Assembly: GCA_017577565.1 (NCBI GenBank)
Contig: PKRH01000133.1
Span: 1 to 8,293, forward strand
Length of the DNA stretch: 8,293 nt
DNA from: Thermoanaerobacterales bacterium
GTDB lineage: Bacteria > Actinomycetota > Acidimicrobiia > Acidimicrobiales > JACDCH01
Direction of reading: 5' to 3'
Positions 1 to 6,092 of this stretch are shown one piece after another (position 1 is the stretch's first letter; the number at the start of each line of letters is the position of its first letter). The notes under the pieces were generated by a model. That model did no database searches. It saw only the letters and a list, made by a program, of their open reading frames with translations, and was not told where the DNA came from. Made by a program: the position numbers and the translations under genes.

Positions 1-5
1 GGGGG

Positions 6-836
6 ATGGAGGCGCGTGTCGTCGGGGGGACACCGGGGCGGACGGCCCTCGGGGCCCGCCGGCGCGAGCTCGAGGCCCAGCTCCGGGAGCTGCGGGCCGG
101 TGGCGCGCCGGCCGGCCGGGAGGGGGCGGCGCGCGGGGACGTGACGGCGGCCGTCCGGGGCGCCGACCTCGGCGCCGTGGCGGAGGAGGTGGCCCGGGCC
201 GCGTCCGGCGCCGCCGAGCTGGCCGAGGCGCTCGGCGCGCTGGCCCGGGCCCTGCGCCCGGCCGGCCCGGCGCCCCCCGGCGACGACGAGGGGCCGCGCC
301 CTGCGCCCGCGCCGACCGGGGCGGCGCCGGCGGGCGGGCCGGGGGCGGCCGAGGACCGCCCCGACGAGCCGGCGCCGGTGCGGCGGCGACCGGTGCCGCT
401 GCCCGGCGGCATCTTCGACGACACGGTCGAGGCGGCCGAGCACCTGCTGCGCACGCCGGGGGTCGTGCTGGTCGTCGACGGTTACAACGTGTCCATGCAG
501 GGCTGGCCCGAGCTCCCGGTGGCCGAGCAGCGCCGCCGGCTCGTCACCGGGCTGGGCGACCTGGCCGCCCGCACCTCGACGAGGGTCGAGGTGGTCTTCG
601 ACGGGGCGGAGGTCGGGCCGCTGGCCGTGCCGTCCCGGACGCGGTCGCAGGTCCGCGTGCGGTTCTCCGCCCCCGACGTGGAGGCCGACGACGTCATCCT
701 CGACCTCGTGGGCCGGATCCCGGCGACCACGCCCGTCGTCGTGGCCTCCAGCGACAACCGGGTCCGCGAGGGCGCCCGGGCCGCGGGGGCCAACCTCGTG
801 CACGCCCGCCAGCTGCTGGCCCTCCTCCGACGCTGA
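6..836 (+). CDS. YacP-like NYN domain protein (putative ribonuclease), probably 5'-truncated by the window edge
   Basis: The C-terminal half (about residues 150-276) is a NYN/PIN-like domain of the YacP type, a family of putative metal-dependent RNases. The acidic positions expected of a metal-binding active site are visible: D158 in VVDGYNV, D199 in VFDGAEV, E226 and D228/D229 in EADDV, and D250 in SSDNRVREGA. The first ~30 residues include a short charged helix (ARRRELEAQLRELR) that looks like the end of a coiled coil. Residues ~85-130 are a Pro/Ala/Gly-rich linker. Actinobacterial relatives usually carry a further N-terminal domain. The frame stays open to the left edge, so the ATG at position 6 may be internal and the true start may lie outside the window. 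The gene ends 48 bases before the next start. The domain call is strong. The substrate (rRNA, mRNA or tRNA) cannot be told from sequence. Confidence 0.88.
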   Translation: MEARVVGGTPGRTALGARRRELEAQLRELRAGGAPAGREGAARGDVTAAVRGADLGAVAEEVARAASGAAELAEALGALARALRPAGPAPPGDDEGPRPAPAPTGAAPAGGPGAAEDRPDEPAPVRRRPVPLPGGIFDDTVEAAEHLLRTPGVVLVVDGYNVSMQGWPELPVAEQRRRLVTGLGDLAARTSTRVEVVFDGAEVGPLAVPSRTRSQVRVRFSAPDVEADDVILDLVGRIPATTPVVVASSDNRVREGARAAGANLVHARQLLALLRR

Positions 837-855
837 GCCCGGCGGCCCCGGAGGG

Positions 856-877
856 TGTCGCACCCCCTGCGTAGGGT
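856..877 (+). promoter_or_regulatory. Putative leaderless, DNA-damage-type (PafBC/RecA-NDp-like) promoter
   Basis: TGTCG at 856-860 is followed by TAGGGT at 872-877. The TGTC-to-TA distance is 16, exactly as in the published mycobacterial RecA-independent damage promoter (tTGTCRgtg-N8-TAnnnT). The TGTCR core and the TAnnnT box match, but the trailing gtg is cac here. Seven bases separate TAGGGT from the GTG at 885, which puts the transcription start on or next to that codon and implies a leaderless mRNA. The motif match and spacing are seen directly. Damage control by a PafBC-like regulator is inference. Confidence 0.45.
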
Positions 878-884
878 CGTCCCC

Positions 885-1073
885 GTGCTGATCGACTGCG
901 ACGACTGCGTCATGCAGGGCACCGCCGCGTGCGACGACTGCGTGGTCACCTTCATCTGCTCCCGCGAGCCGGGCGAGGCGATCGTGGTCGACGTCGCCGA
1001 GGTGCGGGCGCTGCGGCTGCTGTCCAGCGCCGGCCTCGTGCCCGAGCTGCGCCTGCGCCGCCGCACGGGCTGA
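885..1073 (+). CDS. Small twin-CDDC cysteine protein of unknown function (62 aa)
   Basis: I do not assign a function. From the GTG at 885 the protein has five cysteines: C5, C8, C16, C19 and C25. The first four form two identical CDDCV motifs seven residues apart (CxxC-x7-CxxC), as in a compact zinc knuckle or ribbon, though a redox-active or Fe-S role is possible. A short acidic/hydrophobic segment and a basic tail (ELRLRRRTG) follow, with no signal peptide or membrane helix. I chose the GTG at 885 rather than the in-frame GTG at 855 for two reasons. A TAGGGT box ends seven bases before 885, giving a leaderless start, and the earlier start would overlap the promoter and add a basic, low-information leader. 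Codon use matches its neighbours. I recall similar short cysteine proteins in other Actinobacteria, but only from memory. Confidence 0.75.
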   Translation: MLIDCDDCVMQGTAACDDCVVTFICSREPGEAIVVDVAEVRALRLLSSAGLVPELRLRRRTG

Positions 1074-1105
1074 CCCGACGGCGGGGGGAGGGGGAGGCCC
1101 GGCCG

Positions 1106-1142
1106 GCCGCCGCGCGCGGGGCGAGTTGCCGCGCCGGGCGGC
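1106..1142 (+). terminator. GC-rich hairpin between the twin-CDDC gene and queG, possible terminator or attenuator
   Basis: Left arm 1106-1119 and right arm 1129-1142 can pair at 12 of 14 positions, with a two-base internal mismatch and a nine-base loop. No T-run follows, which is common for actinobacterial terminators. The right arm overlaps the proposed -35 of queG, so the structure could also act on the DNA as a regulator-binding palindrome. Chance pairing is easy at this GC content, so confidence is modest. Confidence 0.35.
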
Positions 1143-1154
1143 GGTCGGCACGAT
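1126..1154 (+). promoter_or_regulatory. Candidate leaderless promoter of queG
   Basis: TTGCCG (1126-1131) and CACGAT (1149-1154) are separated by exactly 17 bases. The -10-like box ends six bases before the GTG at 1161, the distance expected if transcription starts at the start codon. The -35 matches TTGACA at 4 of 6 positions and the -10 matches TATAAT at 3 of 6, so the boxes are weak. No Shine-Dalgarno sequence stands at normal distance before this GTG, which supports a leaderless reading. Confidence 0.35.
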
Positions 1155-1160
1155 GGCCGG

Positions 1161-2318
1161 GTGCCCAGCGGCGTCCGCACCCTCCGACGCGTGCCGGCCT
1201 CGGCCGAGCTGGTCGCGCTCGGCCGGCGCCACGGGCTCGACGCGGTCGGCGTGACGGCCGCCGAGCCCTTCGCCACGACCCGCCGCCACCTCGAGCGGCG
1301 GCGGGCCGCCGGCCTGCACGGGGGGATGCAGTTCACCTACCGGCGCCCCGAGCGGTCGGCCGACCCGACCCGGGCGCTGCCCGACGCCCGGGCCCTCGTC
1401 GTCGCCGCCCGCAGCTACCGCCGCACGCCGCCGCCCGAGGTCGACGCACCGGGCGACGGCGGGGCCGCCCGCCCGGTCGGCCGGGTGGCCCGCTACGCCT
1501 GGCTCGACCACTACGCCGAGCTGCGGGCCGGCCTGGCCGCCATCAAGCGGGCGCTCGTCGAGGGGGGCTGGCGGGCCCGGGTGCTGGCCGACGACAACGC
1601 CCTCGTCGACCGGGAGGCGGCCTACCGGGCGGGCCTCGGGTGGTACGGCAAGAACGCCAACCTGCTGCTGCCCGGCCGGGGCAGCTGGTTCGTGCTGGGC
1701 TCGGTGCTCACCGACGCACCGCTGCGCCCCACCGGCCGGCCGGTCGAGGACGGCTGCGGGACCTGCACCCGCTGCCTGTCCGGGTGCCCGACGGGCGCCA
1801 TCGTCGCCCCCGGCGTCGTGGACGCCCGCCGCTGCCTGGCCTGGCTGCTGCAGGTCGACGGCCCGTTCCCCCGCGAGCACCGGGTCGCGCTCGGCGACCG
1901 GCTCTACGGCTGCGACGACTGCCAGGAGGTCTGCCCGCCCAACCGGCGGGCCGACCGGGCCGACCCACCGCCGGCCGCCGACGGGGCCGAGGCGGTCGTC
2001 GACCTGCTCGACCTGCTCGCCGCCACCGACGACAAGCTGCTCGCCCGCCACGGCCGCTGGTACGTGCCCCGCCGCGAGGCCCGCTACCTGCGTCGGAACG
2101 CCCTCGTGGTGCTGGGCAACGTGGCCGACGGCCGCGACGCCCGGGTGGCGGCCGCGCTGCGCCGGTGCCTCGCCTGGCCCGACCCGCTCGTCCGGGCCCA
2201 CGCGGTCTGGGCGGCCCGCCGGCTGGGGCGCGACGACCTGGTGGACGAGGCCGGGCTGGCCGCCGACGACGACCCCCTCGTGCGGGCCGAGCTGGCCACA
2301 CCGGTCGAGCGACGCTGA
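1161..2318 (+). CDS. queG: Epoxyqueuosine reductase QueG
   Basis: QueG performs the last step of queuosine synthesis, the cobalamin- and Fe-S-dependent reduction of epoxyqueuosine to queuosine at tRNA position 34, in the cytoplasm. The 385-residue length is normal. The N-terminal cobalamin-binding domain carries the family segment D144-D145-N...AGLGWYGKN; D144 aligns best with the catalytic Asp. The two [4Fe-4S] clusters are marked by C199-x2-C202-x2-C205-x3-C209-P, a lone C225, and C251-x2-C254-x3-C258-P (in YGCDDCQEVCP). The C-terminal ~80 residues look like HEAT-type helical repeats (RRNALVVLGN...), as in known QueG structures for tRNA binding. No other queuosine gene is in the window. The start is a GTG with no clear ribosome site but with a promoter-like pair placed for leaderless expression. 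The mannosyltransferase gene starts only 15 bases downstream, so co-transcription is likely. Confidence 0.93.
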   Translation: MPSGVRTLRRVPASAELVALGRRHGLDAVGVTAAEPFATTRRHLERRRAAGLHGGMQFTYRRPERSADPTRALPDARALVVAARSYRRTPPPEVDAPGDGGAARPVGRVARYAWLDHYAELRAGLAAIKRALVEGGWRARVLADDNALVDREAAYRAGLGWYGKNANLLLPGRGSWFVLGSVLTDAPLRPTGRPVEDGCGTCTRCLSGCPTGAIVAPGVVDARRCLAWLLQVDGPFPREHRVALGDRLYGCDDCQEVCPPNRRADRADPPPAADGAEAVVDLLDLLAATDDKLLARHGRWYVPRREARYLRRNALVVLGNVADGRDARVAAALRRCLAWPDPLVRAHAVWAARRLGRDDLVDEAGLAADDDPLVRAELATPVERR

Positions 2319-2333
2319 GGCGGGGGAGGGGCC

Positions 2334-3452
2334 GTGGCGCACCTGCTGGTCACCAACGACTTCCCACCCAAGGTCGGCGGCATCCAGTCCTACCTCTGGG
2401 AGCTGTGGCGGCGGCTCGACCCCGCCACCTTCACCGTGCTCACCACGCCCTACGAGGGGGCCGACGAGTGGGACGCCGCCCAGCCGTTCCGCGTCGTGCG
2501 CACCCGCGAGCGGGTCCTGCTGCCCACGCCGAGCCTGGCCCGCCGCATCGACGCGCTGGCCGCCGAGACCGGCGCCTCGCTCGTCGTGCTCGACCCGGCC
2601 CTGCCGCTCGGCCTGCTCGGGCCGCGCCTCTCCCGGCCCTACGGCGTCGTGCTCCACGGCGCCGAGGTCACGGTCCCCGGGCGGCTGCCGGTGACCCGGG
2701 GCCTCCTCGGCCGGGTGCTGCGGGGCGCGGTCGAGGTGATCGCCGCCGGCGGCTACCCGGCGGCCGAGGGCCGGCGGGCCGCCGGTCGCGACCTGCCGGT
2801 GACGGTCGTGCCGCCGGGCGTCGACCCGGTGCGGTTCGCCCCCCTCGACGAGGAGGCGCGGGCCAAGGCCCGGGCCCTGTTCGACCTGCCGGCCGACGGC
2901 CGCGTCGTCGTCAGCCTCAGCCGGCTCGTGCCCCGCAAGGGCATGGACGTGCTCGTCGAGGCGGTCGCCGAGCTGGCGCCCGACCGGCCCGACCTCGTCC
3001 TCGCCATCGGCGGCGCCGGCCGCGATCGGCGCCGGCTCGAGCGGCTGATCGACCGCACCGGCGCCCCGGCCCGCCTCCTCGGCCGGGTGCCCGACCAGGA
3101 CCTGCCGGCGCTCTACGGCTGCGCCGACGTCTACGCCATGCTCTGCCGCAACCGGTGGGCGGGCCTCGAGCAGGAGGGCTTCGGCATCGTCTTCCTCGAG
3201 GCCGCGGCCTGCGGGGTGCCCCAGGTGGCCGGCGCCAGCGGCGGTGCCCACGAGGCGGTGGCCGACGGCGAGACCGGCCTCGTCGTCCGCCGGCCCCGCG
3301 ACCGGGCCGCGGTCGCCGCCGCGCTGGCCCGCCTGCTCGACGACCCCGCGGCCCGGGCGGCGATGGGGGCGGCGGCCCGCCGGCGGGCCGAGCGGGACTA
3401 CGCCTACGACGTGCTGGCCGAGCGGCTGGCGGGGGTGCTCGCCCGGTGGTGA
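2334..3452 (+). CDS. pimB: GT4 glycosyltransferase, PimB-like phosphatidyl-inositol mannoside alpha-1,6-mannosyltransferase
   Basis: This is a GT-B fold, GT4-family retaining transferase of 372 residues. The N-terminus LVTNDFPPKVGGIQSYL is the PimB signature including the GG donor loop (G15-G16). H108 lies in LHGAEV, matching the HGxEV acceptor/catalytic region. R197 and K202 in SRLVPRKG fit the nucleotide-sugar phosphate site. E281 to E289 (EGFGIVFLE) form the EX7E motif. The whole pattern, including MLCRNRWAGLEQEGFGIVFLEAAACGVP in two short pieces, closely follows mycobacterial Rv2188c, which adds the second mannose (from GDP-mannose) to phosphatidylinositol monomannoside at the inner membrane face. 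Exact acceptor identity here is inference. A GGGGAGG site just upstream supports the GTG at 2334. The gene follows queG closely, and its stop overlaps the start of a membrane protein (GTGA), so the two are probably translationally coupled. Confidence 0.87.
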   Translation: MAHLLVTNDFPPKVGGIQSYLWELWRRLDPATFTVLTTPYEGADEWDAAQPFRVVRTRERVLLPTPSLARRIDALAAETGASLVVLDPALPLGLLGPRLSRPYGVVLHGAEVTVPGRLPVTRGLLGRVLRGAVEVIAAGGYPAAEGRRAAGRDLPVTVVPPGVDPVRFAPLDEEARAKARALFDLPADGRVVVSLSRLVPRKGMDVLVEAVAELAPDRPDLVLAIGGAGRDRRRLERLIDRTGAPARLLGRVPDQDLPALYGCADVYAMLCRNRWAGLEQEGFGIVFLEAAACGVPQVAGASGGAHEAVADGETGLVVRRPRDRAAVAAALARLLDDPAARAAMGAAARRRAERDYAYDVLAERLAGVLARW

Positions 3453-3874
3453 CCGCCGGCGAGGGGCTGGTGCGGCTCGACGTGCGGGCCACCGCGGTCT
3501 TCACGGTGGTGGCCGCCGCGGCCGCCGCGTTCCCGGGGGTGGGCGCCTACGTCGCCGTGCCGGTGGCGCTGGTGCTGTTCGTCGCCGGCTGCGCCACCTT
3601 CCTCTGGGCCTACGCGGTGGCCGTCGGTCGCAGCCGCTACGAGCAGCTGTCGCTCGGCGGGCTGTTCTTCCTCGGGGAGGACGTCGCCCCGCCCCGGGTG
3701 GCCCGGACGATGCGGCTGGCGCTCGCCGTGCAGGTGGTGGCGGCGGTGGCGGCGGCCGCCGTCCGGCCCTACACGGCGGTGGCGTTCACCGTGCTGGCGC
3801 CGATGTTCGGGCTGGGGATGATGGCGCTGTGGGGCGCCCGGCACGGGCGCTTCCCCGAGCGGCAGGCGAACTAA
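3449..3874 (+). CDS. Four-helix integral membrane protein of unknown function, coupled to the mannosyltransferase
   Basis: This gene is the last 141 residues of a much longer open frame whose upstream part is only a shadow of queG and pimB. The proposed start is the GTG at 3449, giving a four-base GTGA overlap with the mannosyltransferase stop; the adjacent GTG at 3446 is an alternative. Four hydrophobic helices are visible at about residues 14-29, 35-59, 88-105 and 109-128. A conserved-looking polar loop (GRSRYEQLSLGGLFFLGEDV) lies between helices 2 and 3, and a basic tail (WGARHGRFPERQ) ends the protein. There is no signal peptide with a cleavage site and no catalytic motif I recognise. The overlap suggests stoichiometric expression with the PimB-like enzyme, perhaps as a membrane partner or lipid-handling factor, but that is inference. 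The clear helix pattern and coupled start support a real gene. Confidence 0.75.
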   Translation: MTAGEGLVRLDVRATAVFTVVAAAAAAFPGVGAYVAVPVALVLFVAGCATFLWAYAVAVGRSRYEQLSLGGLFFLGEDVAPPRVARTMRLALAVQVVAAVAAAAVRPYTAVAFTVLAPMFGLGMMALWGARHGRFPERQAN

Positions 3875-3918
3875 CGTGACCCCGTTCCGAGTCCGCGACC
3901 GGCAGGGGGCCGCACACG

Positions 3919-4362
3919 ATGGCTGAGCAGACGACCCAGCAGATGGTCGTCGGCGCGTCACCGCAGCGCACGTGGGAGGTGCTCACCGACATCGAGAGGT
4001 ACCCGACGTGGGCCACCGACCTGAAGGAGGTCCACGTCGACAGCCGTGACGAGGAGGGGCGGCCGCTCGAGGTCACCTTCCGGGCCGCGGCGATGGGCCG
4101 CAGCACGACCTACCGGCTGCGCTACGACTACACGAAGGCACCCGAGGTGCTGGCCTGGAAGCTGGTCGAGGGCGACATCACCCGCAAGCTCGACGGCGTC
4201 TACGAGCTGACGCCCGTCGAGGGCGACCCGGACAAGACCCTCGTCACCTACCACCTCGAGGTCGACCTGGTCATGCCGCTGCCCGCCTTCGTCAAGCGCC
4301 GGGCGGAGGCCCGCATCGTGTCGACCGCCCTCCGCTCGCTGCGCGACCACCTCGAGCGCTGA
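3919..4362 (+). CDS. SRPBCC (START/Bet v1-like) family protein, TB16.3-like
   Basis: The 147-residue protein fits the SRPBCC hydrophobic-cavity fold throughout. It opens with TTQQMVVGASPQRTWEVLTDIERYPTWA, here spanning residues ~4-31, which is the usual first strand plus two short helices. Antiparallel strands follow (VTFRAAAMG, TYRLRYDY, KTLVTYHLEVDL), then the long C-terminal helix beginning MPLPAFVKRRAEARIV. This layout, including the closing helix, closely follows mycobacterial TB16.3 (Rv2185c) as I remember it. Members bind or process hydrophobic ligands; no ligand can be named here. The ATG at 3919 has a GCAGGGGG site nine to ten bases upstream. Its stop overlaps the next gene's ATG by one base (TGATG), so it should be co-translated with the ArsA-like ATPase. 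The pairing suggests the two act together, possibly on a lipid or a membrane-protein client. Confidence 0.9.
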   Translation: MAEQTTQQMVVGASPQRTWEVLTDIERYPTWATDLKEVHVDSRDEEGRPLEVTFRAAAMGRSTTYRLRYDYTKAPEVLAWKLVEGDITRKLDGVYELTPVEGDPDKTLVTYHLEVDLVMPLPAFVKRRAEARIVSTALRSLRDHLER

Positions 4363-5681
4363 TGGCGGCCGCGGGGGCACCGGCCGGCGACGGCTCGCCG
4401 ACCCGCGTCCTGCTGTTCACCGGCAAGGGCGGGGTCGGCAAGACGACGACCGCCGCGGCCACCGCCCTGCGCTGCGCGGACGCCGGCCTGCGCACGCTGG
4501 CGCTGTCGACCGACCCCGCCCACTCGCTGGCCGACGTCTTCGGCGTGCCGCTCGGGCCGCTCGTCGCCCCGGTCGCCGACAACCTGTGGGGCCAGCAGCT
4601 CGACGCCCAGGACCGCATGGAGGAGGCCTGGGAGGACATCCGCCGCTGGCTCCTCGAGGTGTTCCGCTGGGCCGGGGTCGAGGGCCTCGAGGCCGAGGAG
4701 CTGTCGGTGGTGCCCGGGCTCGACGAGGTCTTCGCGCTCGCCGACATCCGTCACCATGCGACGAGCGACGAGTGGGACGTCGTGGTGGTCGACTGCGCCC
4801 CGACGGCCGAGACCGTCCGCCTGCTGTCGCTCCCCGACGTCCTCGCCCGCTACATGGAGCGCGTCTTCCCCGTCGGGCGGCGGGTCAGCCAGGTCGTCTC
4901 GCCCCTGGTGGCCCGCATGACGACGCTGCCGGTGGCCGGGGACGACGTCTTCGCCGCCACCGAGCGCTTCTACGAGCGCCTCGCCGGTGTGCGCGAGCTG
5001 CTGACCGACGGCCGGCGGACCAGCGTGCGGCTGGTCGTCACGCCGGAGCGGGTCGTCGTGGCCGAGGCCCGGCGCACCCACACCTACCTGTCGCTGTTCG
5101 GCTACCACGTCGACGCGGTCGTGGCCAACCGGGTCCTGCCCGACGGCGTCACCGACCCGTGGTTCGACCGCTGGCGGGAGGCGCACGCCGAGCAGCTGGA
5201 CGCCATCGCCGACGGCTTCGCCCCGGTCCCCGTCCTGCGTGCGCCCCTCCAGCCGGCCGAGCCGGTCGGGGCGGGCGCGCTGCGGGCGCTCGCCGAGGCG
5301 CTCTACGGCGACGAGGACCCGACGGCCCGGCTGGGGGAGCGCGAGCCCCTCCGGGTGCGCCGGGACGGCGCCGAGCTCGTCCTCGAGCTCGAGCTGCCGT
5401 TCACCGACCGGGACGAGCTGGAGGTCGGGCGGACCGGCCACGAGCTGCTCGTGCGGGTCGGGCCCTACCGCCGGGGGATCGTCCTGCCCGACGCCCTCCG
5501 GCGCCGCCGCGTCAGCGGGGCGGCGCTGCGCGACGGGTGCCTGGCCGTGCGCTTCGCCGACCCGGCCGGCCCCGCCGGCGACGGCGACCGCGCCGGGGCC
5601 GGGCCGGCGAGGGGCGAGGGGCGGCCGCCCACCGGCGCCCCGTCCGCGGGCGTGCCGGCCACCGGCGCCTCCTCGGGCTGA
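4362..5681 (+). CDS. ArsA/Get3-type ATPase with C-terminal HSP20-like domain
   Basis: This is a cytosolic SIMIBI-class ATPase of 439 residues. The deviant Walker A loop with its signature lysine is G21-KGGVGK-T28 (K22 and K27). The switch I motif is S49-TDPAHS-S55, and the Walker B/switch II region is D144-CAPTAET. Residues ~328-398 (EPLRVRRDGAELVLELELPF onward) form an HSP20-like beta domain known as the C-terminal module of bacterial ArsA-like proteins. A Pro/Ala/Gly-rich tail follows. Only a few scattered cysteines occur, with no CxxC and no ArsA-type arsenite triad, so neither arsenite export nor canonical Get3 tail-anchor insertion is indicated. An anion pump partner (ArsB) is also absent. 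The ATG overlaps the SRPBCC stop by one base, and the order matches mycobacterial Rv2185c-Rv2184c (from memory). A client-binding or membrane-targeting chaperone role is the best inference. Confidence 0.92.
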   Translation: MAAAGAPAGDGSPTRVLLFTGKGGVGKTTTAAATALRCADAGLRTLALSTDPAHSLADVFGVPLGPLVAPVADNLWGQQLDAQDRMEEAWEDIRRWLLEVFRWAGVEGLEAEELSVVPGLDEVFALADIRHHATSDEWDVVVVDCAPTAETVRLLSLPDVLARYMERVFPVGRRVSQVVSPLVARMTTLPVAGDDVFAATERFYERLAGVRELLTDGRRTSVRLVVTPERVVVAEARRTHTYLSLFGYHVDAVVANRVLPDGVTDPWFDRWREAHAEQLDAIADGFAPVPVLRAPLQPAEPVGAGALRALAEALYGDEDPTARLGEREPLRVRRDGAELVLELELPFTDRDELEVGRTGHELLVRVGPYRRGIVLPDALRRRRVSGAALRDGCLAVRFADPAGPAGDGDRAGAGPARGEGRPPTGAPSAGVPATGASSG

Positions 5682-5723
5682 CCCGCCGCCGCACGACGAC
5701 ACACGCCACCACACCACCGCAGG

Positions 5724-5729
5724 GGAGGG
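5724..5729 (+). promoter_or_regulatory. Strong Shine-Dalgarno of the 112-residue gene
   Basis: GGAGGG lies nine bases before the ATG at 5739, inside an A/G-rich run (5721-5731). It fixes the start of this small gene and sets it apart from the coupled genes before it. The 57-base spacer (5682-5738) is otherwise an unusual CAC/ACC-rich tract with no hairpin I can support. Confidence 0.6.
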
Positions 5730-5738
5730 AGCACCGCC

Positions 5739-6077
5739 ATGGGGTCCACGACCGACGGGCATCTGCCGCCGGGCGCGCAGGAGCGGGCCCGGGAGGGCGT
5801 GCAGCACCTCCAGGCCGCCGCCCGCGAGCTGATCGCTGCCGCCCGGGCGGCGCTGGACGTCGCCGAGCAGTGGGTCGAGGACCCGGAGGCCCTGGCGTCC
5901 GCGGTCTCGGTGCTGGCCGGCCTCGGCGAGCTGGCCCGGCGGACGGCGGGCACGACGCCGCCCGGGCCCGGCCCGGCCGCCCGGCCCGGCCCCGGGGGCC
6001 CGGCGGACCCGGGCGACGACGCCGGCCCCGACGGCGACGGGGACGAGCCCCGGGTGCAGCGCATCCCCGTCAGCTGA
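5739..6077 (+). CDS. Small helical protein with disordered Pro/Gly/Asp tail, unknown function (112 aa)
   Basis: I do not recognise a defined family. Residues ~13-70 are an Ala-rich amphipathic helical region (AREGVQHLQAAARELIAAAR, then DVAEQWVEDPEALASAVSVL) that could form a helical hairpin or bind a partner. Residues ~71-104 are a low-complexity Pro/Gly then Asp/Gly linker encoded by an almost pure G/C stretch. The last eight residues, RVQRIPVS, look like a short linear motif at the end of a flexible tether. There are no cysteines, signal peptide or membrane helices. In Streptomyces a small DUF5304 protein neighbours the ArsA-like gene, as I recall. This may be a distant positional counterpart, but I see no firm sequence match. 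A strong Shine-Dalgarno, normal codon bias and its place 57 bases after the ATPase gene support it as real and part of the same unit. Confidence 0.7.
   Translation: MGSTTDGHLPPGAQERAREGVQHLQAAARELIAAARAALDVAEQWVEDPEALASAVSVLAGLGELARRTAGTTPPGPGPAARPGPGGPADPGDDAGPDGDGDEPRVQRIPVS
5956..6006 (+). repeat. 51-base tract of only G and C (low-complexity linker coding)
   Basis: No A or T occurs from 5956 to 6006. The tract is built from imperfect CCCGGCC/GGCCCGG units and encodes the PPGPGPAARPGPGGPA-like linker of the 112-residue protein. It is self-complementary in several registers, so it could form strong RNA or DNA structure and is a likely site of sequencing error or length variation. Confidence 0.7.
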
Positions 6078-6092
6078 CCCCGAGGGCCCCCC

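Noticed and set aside
855..884. Earlier GTG start (855) for the twin-CDDC protein
   Set aside because: It would sit inside the promoter-like element and lacks a ribosome site at good distance. The added ten residues show no conserved character.
1083..1097. G6-A-G5-A-GG run as a G-quadruplex
   Set aside because: The last run is only two Gs and there is no fourth separate run of three, so a stable quadruplex is not supported.
929..3448. Upstream 840 codons of the 981-codon + strand frame ending at 3874
   Set aside because: Translation is Arg/Pro/Ala/Gly-rich nonsense that runs antiparallel in meaning to queG and pimB, both strongly recognised in other frames. Only the part from 3449 is kept.
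3850..3877. Promoter for the SRPBCC gene using TAACGT (3872-3877)
   Set aside because: TAACGT fits TAnnnT but overlaps the preceding TAA stop, and the -35 region (CTTCCC) is very poor. Too weak to list, although a promoter in this gap is possible.
4701..4723. CTGTCGGTG, a near-perfect half of the damage-promoter motif
   Set aside because: There is no TAnnnT box at the required distance (GCTCGA is there instead), and it lies inside the ATPase coding sequence. It is a chance match.
4362..5681. Arsenite-pump ATPase (ArsA proper)
   Set aside because: The arsenite-binding cysteines are absent, there is one ATPase domain instead of two, and no arsB, arsR or arsD gene is nearby.
4248..5807. 519-codon minus-strand open frame
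   Set aside because: It lies opposite the ArsA-like gene, has low-complexity composition and no motif. Long antisense frames are expected where third positions are nearly all G or C.
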